64,000 nt of DNA. It comes from Lederbergia lenta NBRC 16444. Its GTDB lineage: Bacteria; Bacillota; Bacilli; Bacillales; Bacillaceae_C. The stretch spans positions 173,385 through 237,384 of the forward strand of contig NZ_BCVC01000004.1 in NCBI RefSeq assembly GCF_001591545.1. Direction: 5' to 3'. The notes under the pieces are model-generated. The model was not told where the DNA came from, made no database searches, and saw nothing but the letters and a program-made list of their open reading frames with translations. Both the position numbers and the translations under genes were made by a program. Shown in pieces: positions 46,258 to 54,247 of the stretch; position 1 is the first letter of the stretch, and every line of letters starts with the position of its first letter.

Positions 46258-47202
46258 ATGAGAGAGGAAGAAAAGAACCAATCTTCTCAAGTCAAAAAGT
46301 TTTTTAAAAAGCGGTGGGTATTTCCAGCAGTTTATTTAGTTAGTGCTGCATTGCTCATTTCCATGATCGTTTGGTACCAAACAGGTGGATTGAACATAGC
46401 AAAGGGACCAGAAGTAGCTGATCCAGGTAAGGAATTGATTGGCAATAAAAATGATGAACCATCTATTGAAGTCAATCAATCTTTTGAAAACTTTGCGATG
46501 CCAGTACAAAATCAAGATGAAGTAGAAGTAGTAACACAATTTTTTGATTCCGCTGCATCTGCCGAAGATCAAGAGAAAGCACTAATTGTTGATGGGGATA
46601 TGTATCGACCTAATATGGGGCTGGATATCGCTCATAAAGAAGGCAAGGAATTTAAAGTAGTATCTGCGCTTAGCGGAAAAGTAGCAGCTGTCAGACAAGA
46701 CAATTTGCTAGGAAATGTAATAGAGATTGAGCACGACAAAGGCATTATGACTGTTTATCAGGCGGTAAAAGACATTCAAGTAGAAGCTGGAGATATGGTT
46801 AAGCAAGGTGAAGTGCTAGCAACTTCAAGTACAAGCCAATTGAATAAAGCTGCTGAAAACCATGTTCATTTTGAAATACGTAAAGAAAGCAAAGCAGTAA
46901 ACCCACTTAGTTTCTTTGGACAACCAGTAACGGCTCTTGAACAGGTTGATGCTGATAATACGACAAGCACTACACCTGAAGAAGATGAGTCTGACAGCGT
47001 GTCTGAAGACGATAAGTCAGAAAGCGTGTCTGAAGACGATAAGTCAGAAAGTGTGTCTGAAGACGATAAGTCAGAAAATGTATCTGAAGATAATAAGTCA
47101 GAAAGTGTATCTGAAGATGAAAATGCTGATGGCGCAACGGATGCAGAAACAACTGACGAGGAAACGACAGACTCAGCTGACAATGAACCAACTACAAATT
47201 AA
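46258..47202 (+). CDS. spoIIQ: Stage II sporulation protein Q
   Basis: Forespore membrane protein that pairs with SpoIIIAH across the septum to hold the engulfing membranes and form the feeding channel. 314 residues: TM near 22-42, then a LytM/M23 domain. The first zinc-ligand His is replaced by Asn119 in YRPNMGLDIAH, as Ser119 replaces it in B. subtilis, while HVHFEIR is kept, so the fold is a degenerate peptidase. An acidic tail from residue 247 contains four-plus nine-residue repeats (SVSEDDKSE) encoded by a 27-bp minisatellite. The ATG at 46258 follows AGAGGTGA; the upstream frame is unlikely. Confidence 0.92.
   Translation: MREEEKNQSSQVKKFFKKRWVFPAVYLVSAALLISMIVWYQTGGLNIAKGPEVADPGKELIGNKNDEPSIEVNQSFENFAMPVQNQDEVEVVTQFFDSAASAEDQEKALIVDGDMYRPNMGLDIAHKEGKEFKVVSALSGKVAAVRQDNLLGNVIEIEHDKGIMTVYQAVKDIQVEAGDMVKQGEVLATSSTSQLNKAAENHVHFEIRKESKAVNPLSFFGQPVTALEQVDADNTTSTTPEEDESDSVSEDDKSESVSEDDKSESVSEDDKSENVSEDNKSESVSEDENADGATDAETTDEETTDSADNEPTTN
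46996..47130 (+). repeat. Coding 27-bp minisatellite in spoIIQ
   Basis: Four full 27-base units (46996, 47023, 47050, 47077) and a degenerate fifth, in frame, each encoding SVSEDDKSE or a one-residue variant. The first two are nearly identical at the base level. Confidence 0.93.
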
Positions 47203-47218
47203 GCGAGATTAATCGCTC

Positions 47219-47252
47219 TAGGCAGGCCACTATGGCTCTGTCTTTTTTTTTG
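47219..47252 (+). terminator. spoIIQ terminator
   Basis: GGCAGGCC..GGCTCTGTC imperfect stem followed by T9. The next 450 bases to spoIIID hold no gene; an ATATTCA..TGAATAT dyad is at 47403-47419, and I could not place a convincing sigma-E promoter. Confidence 0.65.
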
Positions 47253-47700
47253 CATTATTATTATCGTTACACAAGAATGGATGCTTATCATCCGTTTCTT
47301 CGCATTCATCTATGTATAAAAATATAAATCTCGACATATTTCTCGGGAAATAATAGCTGTATATATTCCTCAAAAGTTATTACCTCATGACAAAACTGCC
47401 TTATATTCATTCTGAATATGATATTTGGGCATATATTGGAACTAGGACAAATAAGTATATACAAACTGTATTAAAAAGAGAGTGTTTGAGGTGAGGAATC
47501 GTTGATCGAAATTGTATATTCAGTTATATATTTGTTCATTTCCTAAAAAGAAATCCAGTTGATATAAATATCTTTGCTACTTATAGCCCATGTTGTGAAT
47601 GTTGCTAATGGACAATGATCTCAAGAGCATACCTAAATTTATTATAAAAGACGAGTCTCATTTCACACTCCTCACATCCAATTCAAGGAGGGCGAGTGGT

Positions 47701-47973
47701 GTGCACGATTACATCAAAGAGCGAACAATCAAGATAGGAAGGTATATCGTGGAGACAAGAAAGACGGTTCGCGTTATTGCAAAAGAATTTGGCGTATCTA
47801 AAAGTACAGTTCATAAGGATTTGACCGAAAGGTTGCCAGAGATCAACCCTGATTTGGCAAGTGAAGTAAAAGATATTTTGGATTACCATAAATCAATTAG
47901 GCACTTACGAGGAGGGGAAGCAACAAAACAAAAATATCAAAAAAAAGAGTTGGAAAGTGAACCAGTGAAATAA
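47701..47973 (+). CDS. spoIIID: Stage III sporulation transcriptional regulator SpoIIID
   Basis: Mother-cell DNA-binding protein that tunes the sigma-E regulon and prepares for sigma-K. About 90 residues starting VHDYIKERTIKIGRYIVE from a GTG; the helix-turn-helix is VRVIAKEFGVSKSTVHKDLTERL and the basic C-terminal helix is KSIRHLRGGEATKQKYQKK. AAGGAGGG at 47685-47692 gives 8-base spacing to GTG 47701; the open frame from 47599 is upstream leader. Confidence 0.96.
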   Translation: MHDYIKERTIKIGRYIVETRKTVRVIAKEFGVSKSTVHKDLTERLPEINPDLASEVKDILDYHKSIRHLRGGEATKQKYQKKELESEPVK

Positions 47974-47984
47974 ATATAATATAG

Positions 47985-48013
47985 GAAGGGGGCAACAATA
48001 CCCTTCTTTTTTT
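47985..48013 (+). terminator. spoIIID terminator
   Basis: GAAGGG, 10-base loop, CCCTTC and T7. Confidence 0.88.
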
Positions 48014-48184
48014 CGCGAATAAATCCAGTACTGATATTAGAAAATATGTCAAACTTTTTTCCAGTTCTATTCCTTTTCATGGAATGTATATGGTAAAATA
48101 AACAATTAGGGAAATCAACAAATTATGACTTTTGACATATGAAAAATTGATGAACGATGATAATAGTGAAAGTAGGGGTTAGTG

Positions 48185-49186
48185 ATGTTTGCAAAGGACA
48201 TAGGGATAGATCTAGGGACAGCAAATGTGTTAATACATGTAAAAGGACAAGGAATAGTTCTAAATGAGCCATCTGTTGTAGCAATTGATCGCAATACGAA
48301 TAAAGTATTAGCTGTTGGTGAGGAAGCAAGAAAAATGGTAGGACGGACTCCGGGAAACATCATAGCAATTCGGCCATTAAAAGACGGTGTAATTGCCGAT
48401 TTCGACGTAACAGAAGCAATGCTAAAACATTTTATCAATAAATTAAATGTAAAAGGTTTCTTATCGAAGCCACGAATTTTGATTTGCTGCCCAACTAATA
48501 TTACGAGTGTTGAACAAAAAGCGATTAGAGAAGCAGCTGAGAAAAGCGGTGGCAAGAAAATTTATCTTGAAGAAGAACCGAAAGTTGCTGCCATTGGTGC
48601 TGGGATGGATATATTTGAACCAAGCGGAAATATGGTAGTAGACATCGGAGGCGGTACTACAGATGTAGCTGTATTGTCCATGGGAGACATCGTTACTTCT
48701 TCATCCATTAAAATGGCTGGAGATAACTTTGATAATGAAATTTTAAACTATGTAAAAAAAGAGTACAAGCTATTAATTGGAGAAAGAACTTCCGAGAATA
48801 TCAAAATCAACATTGGTACTGTTTTCCCAGGGGCGCGTGAGGAAGAAATGGAAATTCGCGGGCGAGATATGGTAAGTGGTCTGCCAAGAACGATCACAGT
48901 AAATTCTAAAGAAATCGAACAAGCACTTCGTGAATCTGTCGATGTTATTGTGCAAGCAGCCAAAAATGTCTTGGAAAAAACACCACCAGAATTATCTGCT
49001 GATATTATTGATCGAGGGGTTATTTTAACTGGTGGTGGAGCACTTCTACATGGTATAGATCAGTTACTTGCCGAAGAACTAAAAGTTCCAGTCTTAATCG
49101 CAGAAAACCCAATGGACTCTGTTGCTAGTGGAACTGGTATCATGCTTGAAAACATGGATAGAATTGCAAGACGCAATTTTGTATAA
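48185..49186 (+). CDS. mbl: Rod-shape cytoskeletal protein Mbl (MreB-like)
   Basis: Actin-like filament protein of 333 residues guiding lateral wall synthesis. Phosphate-1 loop DIGIDLGTANVLIHVKGQG, phosphate-2 VVDIGGGTTDVAVLSMGD and the adenosine motif ILTGGGALLHGIDQLL. Its place after spoIIID and before flhO identifies it as Mbl rather than MreB or MreBH. AGGGGTT precedes the ATG at 48185; a GTG at 48182 is less likely. Confidence 0.95.
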   Translation: MFAKDIGIDLGTANVLIHVKGQGIVLNEPSVVAIDRNTNKVLAVGEEARKMVGRTPGNIIAIRPLKDGVIADFDVTEAMLKHFINKLNVKGFLSKPRILICCPTNITSVEQKAIREAAEKSGGKKIYLEEEPKVAAIGAGMDIFEPSGNMVVDIGGGTTDVAVLSMGDIVTSSSIKMAGDNFDNEILNYVKKEYKLLIGERTSENIKINIGTVFPGAREEEMEIRGRDMVSGLPRTITVNSKEIEQALRESVDVIVQAAKNVLEKTPPELSADIIDRGVILTGGGALLHGIDQLLAEELKVPVLIAENPMDSVASGTGIMLENMDRIARRNFV

Positions 49187-49231
49187 GCCATTCATCCAAA
49201 AGTTGAATCTGAATGAAAATAAAAATACCTA

Positions 49232-49256
49232 TAAAACAGGCCGAACGAACCGATAT
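49232..49256 (+). promoter_or_regulatory. Candidate sigma-D promoter of flhOP
   Basis: TAAA at 49232-49235 and ACCGATAT at 49249-49256. The -10 is close to GCCGATAT, but the 13-base gap is shorter than the usual 14-16. flhOP is sigma-D dependent in B. subtilis. Confidence 0.4.
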
Positions 49257-49323
49257 ATATAGTAAGTGTGCAATGCAGAAAAACTGTATTGCTAAAACGA
49301 ACCAATTGTATTGAGGTGATTGA

Positions 49324-50100
49324 ATGTTACGAGGCTTTCAAGCAGCAGCCTCCGGAATGTACGCTCAACAGCGCAAAACGGATATGCTGACAAATAATAT
49401 GGCAAATGTGAATACTGCTGGTTTTAAAGAAGATCAAGCTGCGATTAGAGCATTTCCAGAGATGCTTCTACAGCGTTTGGATTCGTCGTCAAGAGCGAAA
49501 GAAGTTGGATCTATTAATACTGGTGTATATATGCAGGAAACGATTCCTCGCTTTGTCCAAGGAGATTTAAGACAAACCGATCGGCAAACAGACTTAGCAC
49601 TTACGGATATAGCAGGAGGACCTGTTTTTTTTACAGTGGAAAGTGATGGGGAAACGAAGTATACGCGAAACGGAAGATTCACCATCGATGCGGATGGGGT
49701 ACTAACGACAGGTAGCGGTTGGCCAGTTCTAGATGACAATGGTAATCGAATCACTTTAAATAGTGATCAATTTATCGTTGATCGCAACGGTAATATCGAA
49801 GAAAATGGTGAACTAATTGCCAGACTTGGTATTGCGTCAACAGAAACGCCGGAAATGTTAATCAAAGAAGGAAGTGGCCTATTTCGAACAGAGGATGGTA
49901 CTCCTTTAGGCAATGCAGCTGAGAACGTTTCTTATAGCGTTACACAGGGTTTTATGGAAGCATCTACTGTTGACCCATCCCGTACGATGTCGGAGATGCT
50001 CACGGCTTACAGAGCATTTGAGGCGAATCAGAAAATACTTCAAGCATACGATCGCAGTATGGAAAAAACAGTGAATGAAGTTGGCAGAGTGAATGGATAA
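49324..50100 (+). CDS. flhO: Flagellar basal-body rod/hook protein FlhO
   Basis: 258-residue FlgE/F/G-type axial protein of the distal rod. The N-terminal Flg_bb_rod motif LRGFQAAASGMYAQQRKTDMLTNNMANVNTAGFK and the C-terminal ASTVDPSRTMSEMLTAYRAFEANQKILQAYD are the paired coiled-coil segments. GAGGTGATTG precedes the ATG. It pairs with flhP 36 bases later; order mbl-flhO-flhP matches B. subtilis. Confidence 0.93.
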   Translation: MLRGFQAAASGMYAQQRKTDMLTNNMANVNTAGFKEDQAAIRAFPEMLLQRLDSSSRAKEVGSINTGVYMQETIPRFVQGDLRQTDRQTDLALTDIAGGPVFFTVESDGETKYTRNGRFTIDADGVLTTGSGWPVLDDNGNRITLNSDQFIVDRNGNIEENGELIARLGIASTETPEMLIKEGSGLFRTEDGTPLGNAAENVSYSVTQGFMEASTVDPSRTMSEMLTAYRAFEANQKILQAYDRSMEKTVNEVGRVNG

Positions 50101-50136
50101 CATGCTAAGAATCGTTGCTAACAAGGAGTTAGACAT

Positions 50137-50976
50137 ATGACAAGATCTATGACAACTGCAGTTAATACAATTAGTCAATTACAAAAGCAGTTTGATATTA
50201 TTAGCCATAATATTTCCAATGTCCAAACAAATGGCTTTAAAAAAAGAGATGTATCTTTTTCTGATATGGTTTATCAGCAGTTAAATAACCAACCAATCGA
50301 AGAAAAAGAAGTTGGACGTCTTACTCCACAAGGTCTTCGCCAAGGAGTTGGGGCAAAAATCTCTAAATCAATGATGGTGCTGCAACAAGGTGCAATCCAA
50401 AATACTGATCGAGCGCTAGATATTGCTTTTACAGAAGAAAATCAGTTTCTGAAAGTACAGGTCCAAGAAAACGGGCAAACTGCTATTCGCTTTACTCGCA
50501 ATGGCGCATTATATTTAACACCGTCTGGAAATAATGAAGTGATGTTAGTAACAGCAGAAGGACACCCTGTGCTTGATGATAATAATAATAGTATTGTCTT
50601 TTCTGATCAACTGAAGGAGTTTACCATATTTCAAAATGGTGTTTTTCAAGCACAATCTGAAAACGGCCAACAGTTGACAGCTAATTTAGGTGTGGTGGCT
50701 ATCAATAAACCACAATATATGGAGCAAAAAGGGGATAATCTCCTTGGACTCCCTGAAAATTTACAGCCTGGGGTCAATCCTGCTCTTATTTATACTGAAT
50801 TGACTGGTGCTGAACGAAATCAAGTTGCAGTTCAACAAAAAGCGCTTGAGGCTTCTAATGTAGATTTGAGTAAAGAAATGACTGAAATGATAAACGTACA
50901 ACGTGCACTGCAATTTCAATCTCGCTCCATCTCTTTATCTGATCAAATGATGGGACTTGTAAACGGCATTCGCTAA
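50137..50976 (+). CDS. flhP: Flagellar basal-body rod/hook protein FlhP
   Basis: 279-residue partner of FlhO, a distal-rod protein. N-terminal motif TISQLQKQFDIISHNISNVQTNGFKKRDV and C-terminal VDLSKEMTEMINVQRALQFQSRSISLSDQMMGLVNGIR mark the same superfamily. AAGGAG precedes the ATG. Together with the chemotaxis gene at 27.4 kb it suggests a motile organism. Confidence 0.93.
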   Translation: MTRSMTTAVNTISQLQKQFDIISHNISNVQTNGFKKRDVSFSDMVYQQLNNQPIEEKEVGRLTPQGLRQGVGAKISKSMMVLQQGAIQNTDRALDIAFTEENQFLKVQVQENGQTAIRFTRNGALYLTPSGNNEVMLVTAEGHPVLDDNNNSIVFSDQLKEFTIFQNGVFQAQSENGQQLTANLGVVAINKPQYMEQKGDNLLGLPENLQPGVNPALIYTELTGAERNQVAVQQKALEASNVDLSKEMTEMINVQRALQFQSRSISLSDQMMGLVNGIR

Positions 50977-51095
50977 AATGTGGTATGATATGATAAAATA
51001 TCTTTAATGATGTGCATGACTCATCAATAGTTTCAATATCCTGATTTGACAATGAAGATAAATATGGTCAAAACTGGATTAAAGGGGTTTATTGT

Positions 51096-51383
51096 ATGGC
51101 GGCTAAACAAATCAGCCAAGCGAAGGTTCAAACAAGGGAAGATATTAAAAAGAATAAGAAACAAGAGGTAAAGACAGAAACTCAAACGGATGAAGTGAGC
51201 CGAATTAGGATTAGGTTTCTGCCTATCTGGCTTCGTGTGTTTCTTGTTATTATATTAACTGCAGCAAGCCTTGTTGCAGGAGTAATGGTAGGTTACGGAG
51301 TGCTCGGTGATGGCAAGCCTACAGATGCCTTGCAAAAAAAGACGTGGACGCATATCATCGATATAGTTGTCGAGAAAAAATAA
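51096..51383 (+). CDS. EpuA-like DNA-directed RNA polymerase subunit beta family membrane protein
   Basis: 95-residue protein of the small family annotated, misleadingly, as RNA polymerase subunit beta (EpuA-like, PF11772). A charged N-terminal half (QAKVQTREDIKKNKKQEVK) precedes RIRIRFLPIWLRVFLVIILTAASLVAGVMVGYGVLGDGKP, a single TM helix, and a short C-terminus. There is no polymerase similarity; it is a membrane protein of unknown role. It commonly precedes fabZ in Bacillales. AAAGGGG precedes the ATG. Confidence 0.85.
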   Translation: MAAKQISQAKVQTREDIKKNKKQEVKTETQTDEVSRIRIRFLPIWLRVFLVIILTAASLVAGVMVGYGVLGDGKPTDALQKKTWTHIIDIVVEKK

Positions 51384-51408
51384 GGAAGCAGTTGTCTTCC
51401 TTATTTTT
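51382..51408 (+). terminator. Terminator before fabZ
   Basis: TAAGGAAG, 7-base loop, CTTCCTTA, then TTTTT. Confidence 0.8.
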
Positions 51409-51442
51409 GTTATGATAATCATACATATGGGAGGTTTTAATG

Positions 51443-51868
51443 ATGCTTGATATCCAACAAATTAAAGAAATCATTCCGCATCGTTATCCATTCTTATTAG
51501 TGGATAAGATTACTGAATTGGAAGAGGGAAAGAAAGCAGTAGGGCTAAAAAATGTAACGGCGAATGAAGAGTTTTTCAATGGTCATTTTCCGGATTATCC
51601 GGTTATGCCAGGAGTATTGATTGTTGAAGCTCTCGCTCAAGTGGGTGCTGTTGCGATGCTTATTAAAGAAGAAAATCGAGGCCGTTTGGCTTTTTTTGCA
51701 GGTATCGATAAATGCCGATTTAAGCGTCAAGTAAAGCCGGGCGATCAACTGCTACTGGAAGTGGAAATTATTCGTATTAAAGGACCAATCGGCAAAGGTA
51801 AAGCTGTAGCTTCAGTTGACGGAGAAGTTGTATGTGAAGCAGAAATTACATTTGCACTTGAAAAATAG
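51443..51868 (+). CDS. fabZ: 3-hydroxyacyl-ACP dehydratase FabZ
   Basis: Dehydrates 3-hydroxyacyl-ACP in fatty acid elongation; 141 residues, hot-dog fold. The catalytic His is in [14 protein letters not shown] and the Glu in [23 protein letters not shown] at the N-terminus is the family signature. GGGAGGT at 51429-51435 suits the ATG at 51443 (7-base spacing) better than that at 51440. Confidence 0.96.
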   Translation: MLDIQQIKEIIPHRYPFLLVDKITELEEGKKAVGLKNVTANEEFFNGHFPDYPVMPGVLIVEALAQVGAVAMLIKEENRGRLAFFAGIDKCRFKRQVKPGDQLLLEVEIIRIKGPIGKGKAVASVDGEVVCEAEITFALEK

Positions 51869-51877
51869 TTGTAACAA

Positions 51878-51917
51878 AACCCACTATGGACAGTACAATC
51901 GTTCAAGTGGGTTTTTT
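51878..51917 (+). terminator. fabZ terminator
   Basis: AACCCACT..AGTGGGTT with a 20-base loop and T6. The following 51918-52170 is gene-free; it contains a CCAC..GTGG hairpin just before the next gene's ribosome site. Confidence 0.85.
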
Positions 51918-52186
51918 ATTTTATATATTGTAAGTGCGAAACGCTGCAACTAGCTAAAACAATATTGAAACGAAAAGTATTGGAAGATAGCGCCTTTACC
52001 TCTGTTTTAAAATAAATCTTTTGATATTATAAAAACTTTTTAGTGTATTTTGGGGAAATGGGGAAAGCTACTATCAGACCTAGAAAGGTCCAAAAAAAGG
52101 TTCATCGGTTAAAAGCCTTTCATATAAGGTAAAACAGCCGGTATAACCACTTCATGTGGGCCTAAAATCTGAAAGGAGCTTACAAA

Positions 52187-52504
52187 ATGAATGCAAAAGT
52201 AACGAAATTAATTGGAGGAGCAGCCATTGCCTCTATGCTACTTGTAGGTTGTGCTAATAATGATAATGATCAGGAGCCACCACCACCAGCAAATGATAAT
52301 GGAGTAGTAGAGGACAATAATAATGGTGTGAATGATAATAACGGTGTAAATGAAGATAATATGAATGACAATAATGGTGTGATGGATGACAATAATGGCA
52401 TGGATAATAATGATGTGATCGATGGTGACAATGGCGTGGATAATAACGAATTAGACACTGATTTAAATGATGACAACAACAAAGACAAAGACAACAATAG
52501 ATAA
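52187..52504 (+). CDS. Small Asn/Asp-rich lipoprotein
   Basis: 105 residues. A type II signal peptide ends at the lipobox LLVGC (Cys at about residue 23), so it is a membrane-anchored lipoprotein. The rest is almost only Asn, Asp, Gly, Val and Met in short repeats (NDNNGV, MDDNNG, IDGDNGV) after a proline patch. No domain is recognised; likely an intrinsically disordered, very acidic surface protein that could bind cations. AAAGGAG precedes the ATG. Confidence 0.8.
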   Translation: MNAKVTKLIGGAAIASMLLVGCANNDNDQEPPPPANDNGVVEDNNNGVNDNNGVNEDNMNDNNGVMDDNNGMDNNDVIDGDNGVDNNELDTDLNDDNNKDKDNNR

Positions 52505-52505
52505 G

Positions 52506-52531
52506 AGCAGGGGATTCCCTGCTTTTTTTGT
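52506..52531 (+). terminator. Lipoprotein gene terminator
   Basis: AGCAGGG..CCCTGCT with a 4-base loop and T7. Confidence 0.9.
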
Positions 52532-52536
52532 TTGCT

Positions 52537-52962
52537 CTAGCTGTTAGAAACGGGCTTTTTTTCTTTCATTCTTTTTTTAAATTCCTCAATCAATTGGTTT
52601 CCGCCATATCCGTCTTTAATTAAATCATCGAGGAGTAATTCGGAATATTCATTGCGACGCATGCTAAGTTTACCTTCAAATAAAACACTAATATGATCCT
52701 CAAAACGTCTTACCCTATGCACCTTAACTGTAAAAGGAGCCGGATCATTTCCTGCATGGGTAATAATTACACTAATTTCAAACTCTTCTTGGTCTTCTTG
52801 TTTATGTTGGAAAAATGACTCATACATTACATCAATATAAGCTTCTATAATCCACATGCCATCTTCGTTTTCTTTATTAATGATTAATCCATCTGTTAAC
52901 GGAATATTCTTGGTCCTTGTTGGTTCAAGAACTTGCAGAGCAACAATTTTAAAAGTTTTCAC
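52537..52962 (-). CDS. ywpF: YwpF-like family protein
   Basis: 141-residue YwpF-like protein, start GTG at 52962 with GGGAGG nine bases upstream on the minus strand. The family is found near ssbB in Bacillales; function unknown. Visible features are KTFKIVALQVLEP at the N-terminus, an alternating strand pattern with WIIEAYID and a charged C-terminal helix EEFKKRMKEKKP. It points away from ssbB across a 228-base gap. Confidence 0.8.
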   Translation of the reverse strand: MKTFKIVALQVLEPTRTKNIPLTDGLIINKENEDGMWIIEAYIDVMYESFFQHKQEDQEEFEISVIITHAGNDPAPFTVKVHRVRRFEDHISVLFEGKLSMRRNEYSELLLDDLIKDGYGGNQLIEEFKKRMKEKKPVSNS

Positions 52963-53080
52963 TTTCGCATGCCTCCCAGTTCATTTACTCAGATTATAAC
53001 ATAATAACCTTAACTGGAAAATTCTATGTAAATAAGTTTTCTTTATAAAAAAAGCTTCAGAAACCTTTAAACCTTCTCCA

Positions 53081-53123
53081 GAAAGCAAATTTTCAGCGAA
53101 AAAAATCATTGGAATATAGTTTT
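53081..53123 (+). promoter_or_regulatory. Weak ComK-box candidate upstream of ssbB
   Basis: Two AT-boxes close to AAAA-N5-TTTT: GAAA-N5-TTTT at 53081-53093 and GGAA-N5-TTTT at 53111-53123, 17 bases apart. ssbB is a strong ComK target in B. subtilis. Three mismatches in total. Confidence 0.25.
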
Positions 53124-53190
53124 CAGCTGTTTTACAGAAGAAAAATTCCATAATAAAATATAGATACCCGACTAGAAAGGAGTTGAAAAA

Positions 53191-53541
53191 ATGATAAATC
53201 AAGTAACACTTGTCGGTAGAATGACGAAAAATCCCGAACTCCGGTATACAGTGGAAGGAAAGGCAGTATTAAATATCACATTAGCCTTGAATCGCCACTA
53301 TCGTAATAGCCAAGGAGAGATCGATGCTGATTTTGTCTTATGTACTTTATGGAATAAGACTGCGGAAAACACAGCGAAGTTTTGTGAAAAAGGTTCCATT
53401 ATTGGAGTCATTGGTAAAATTCAAACGAGAAATTATGAAGATCCAAATGGGAAGAAGGTGTATATTACAGAAGTCGTTGCGGATTCAGTCAAATTTATGG
53501 GTGGCCGACCTGCAGAAGAAAAAGAAGCACAACCAATTTAA
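53191..53541 (+). CDS. ssbB: Single-stranded DNA-binding protein SsbB
   Basis: 116-residue OB-fold protein. NQVTLVGRMTKNPELRYTVEGKAV at the N-terminus is typical; it ends shortly after the OB-fold and lacks the acidic DDDIPF tail of SsbA, so it is the short paralogue used to protect incoming DNA in transformation. AAAGGAG precedes the ATG. The long ssbA gene should be elsewhere. Confidence 0.92.
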   Translation: MINQVTLVGRMTKNPELRYTVEGKAVLNITLALNRHYRNSQGEIDADFVLCTLWNKTAENTAKFCEKGSIIGVIGKIQTRNYEDPNGKKVYITEVVADSVKFMGGRPAEEKEAQPI

Positions 53542-53562
53542 AGTATATAAGGAGAGGGCTAA

Positions 53563-53760
53563 TTGAAAGCAAATATGCGTAATGATTCAATGGAAATCCT
53601 TATAGGCGACCTCATATTCAAGCTTGGTAAGGCCAATCAACAAATGCACTCATTAAGTCAACGAGTAGCACAGCTTGAACAACATCTTCAAGGTTATACA
53701 ACAGACCAATTCTCACTATCTCGTAATAAAAATTCAAAAAAACAAATGATCGCACAGTAA
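53563..53760 (+). CDS. Small coiled-coil protein downstream of ssbB
   Basis: 65 residues from a TTG start; AAGGAGAG at 53550-53557 supports it. The centre has a heptad-like pattern (FKLGKANQQMHSLSQRVAQLEQHLQ) suggesting a short coiled coil. It begins 21 bases after ssbB, so co-expression is likely. I do not recognise the family; no similarity to competence proteins can be claimed. Confidence 0.6.
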   Translation: MKANMRNDSMEILIGDLIFKLGKANQQMHSLSQRVAQLEQHLQGYTTDQFSLSRNKNSKKQMIAQ

Positions 53761-53814
53761 TTCATTCCTCCAACTGTGCATCCCAAACGCATCCCCGTTT
53801 CATACCCCAAATTT

Positions 53815-53846
53815 AAATAGACCAGCTGTTCAGCTGGTCTATTTTT
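53815..53846. terminator. Bidirectional terminator between the small ORF and the minus-strand gene
   Basis: AAATAGACCAGCTG, 2-base loop, CAGCTGGTCTATTT, with T-runs on both strands. It overlaps the last bases of the convergent gene. Confidence 0.9.
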
Positions 53847-54213
53847 TAGAAGTAAGATCTATCAGTCGAATGAAATTCTCCGCTGTGTTTGGATCGATCT
53901 CAATGAAATTAGTATAATCCATATGCTGTTTCGCTTCAGAAAGGAGAATTGTTAATTGTTGTCCTTTCGTATGAAGGATCGATTCCCATCGCAGATGTCT
54001 CGGTAGCCATGTTGATGGGAAAAGTGATGGATCTTCAAGTAAACCATCCACTTCATTAACGCAAATACCTCTCATAAGAAAATCCATTTTCACGTTTTCA
54101 TGTTCTTCATAAAACAAATCACTTTTTTCTTTCAATACTAGCAAAAATATTGCTAGTTCTTTATTAGTAGGCGAGGTTGCAATCAACTTTTTCAAAATAG
54201 AAGTGTTGCTCAT
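53839..54213 (-). CDS. Hypothetical protein downstream of the SNF2 gene
   Basis: 124 residues with the start at 54213, where GGAGGG lies seven bases upstream on the minus strand; the longer frame to 54255 has no site. Mostly helical, starting SNTSILKKLIATSPTNKELA, with a central GLLEDPSLFPSTWLPRHLRW segment. I do not recognise a family. It follows the SNF2 helicase by 34 bases on the same strand and could be the third member of that operon. Confidence 0.7.
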   Translation of the reverse strand: MSNTSILKKLIATSPTNKELAIFLLVLKEKSDLFYEEHENVKMDFLMRGICVNEVDGLLEDPSLFPSTWLPRHLRWESILHTKGQQLTILLSEAKQHMDYTNFIEIDPNTAENFIRLIDLTSKK

Positions 54214-54247
54214 TAAGCAGCCCTCCAGCATGGGGAAATGATCTGAT

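Noticed and set aside
46866..47191. Antisense and alternative-frame open stretches over the spoIIQ tail
   Set aside because: They arise from the in-frame 27-bp repeat, which keeps several frames open.
51096..51383. Annotation as an RNA polymerase beta subunit
   Set aside because: The 95-residue, single-TM protein has no polymerase motif; the family name is a historical misannotation.
52015..52065. A sigma-B promoter (GTTTTAA.. GGGGAAAT) before the lipoprotein gene
   Set aside because: The two elements are far too distant from each other for sigma-B spacing.
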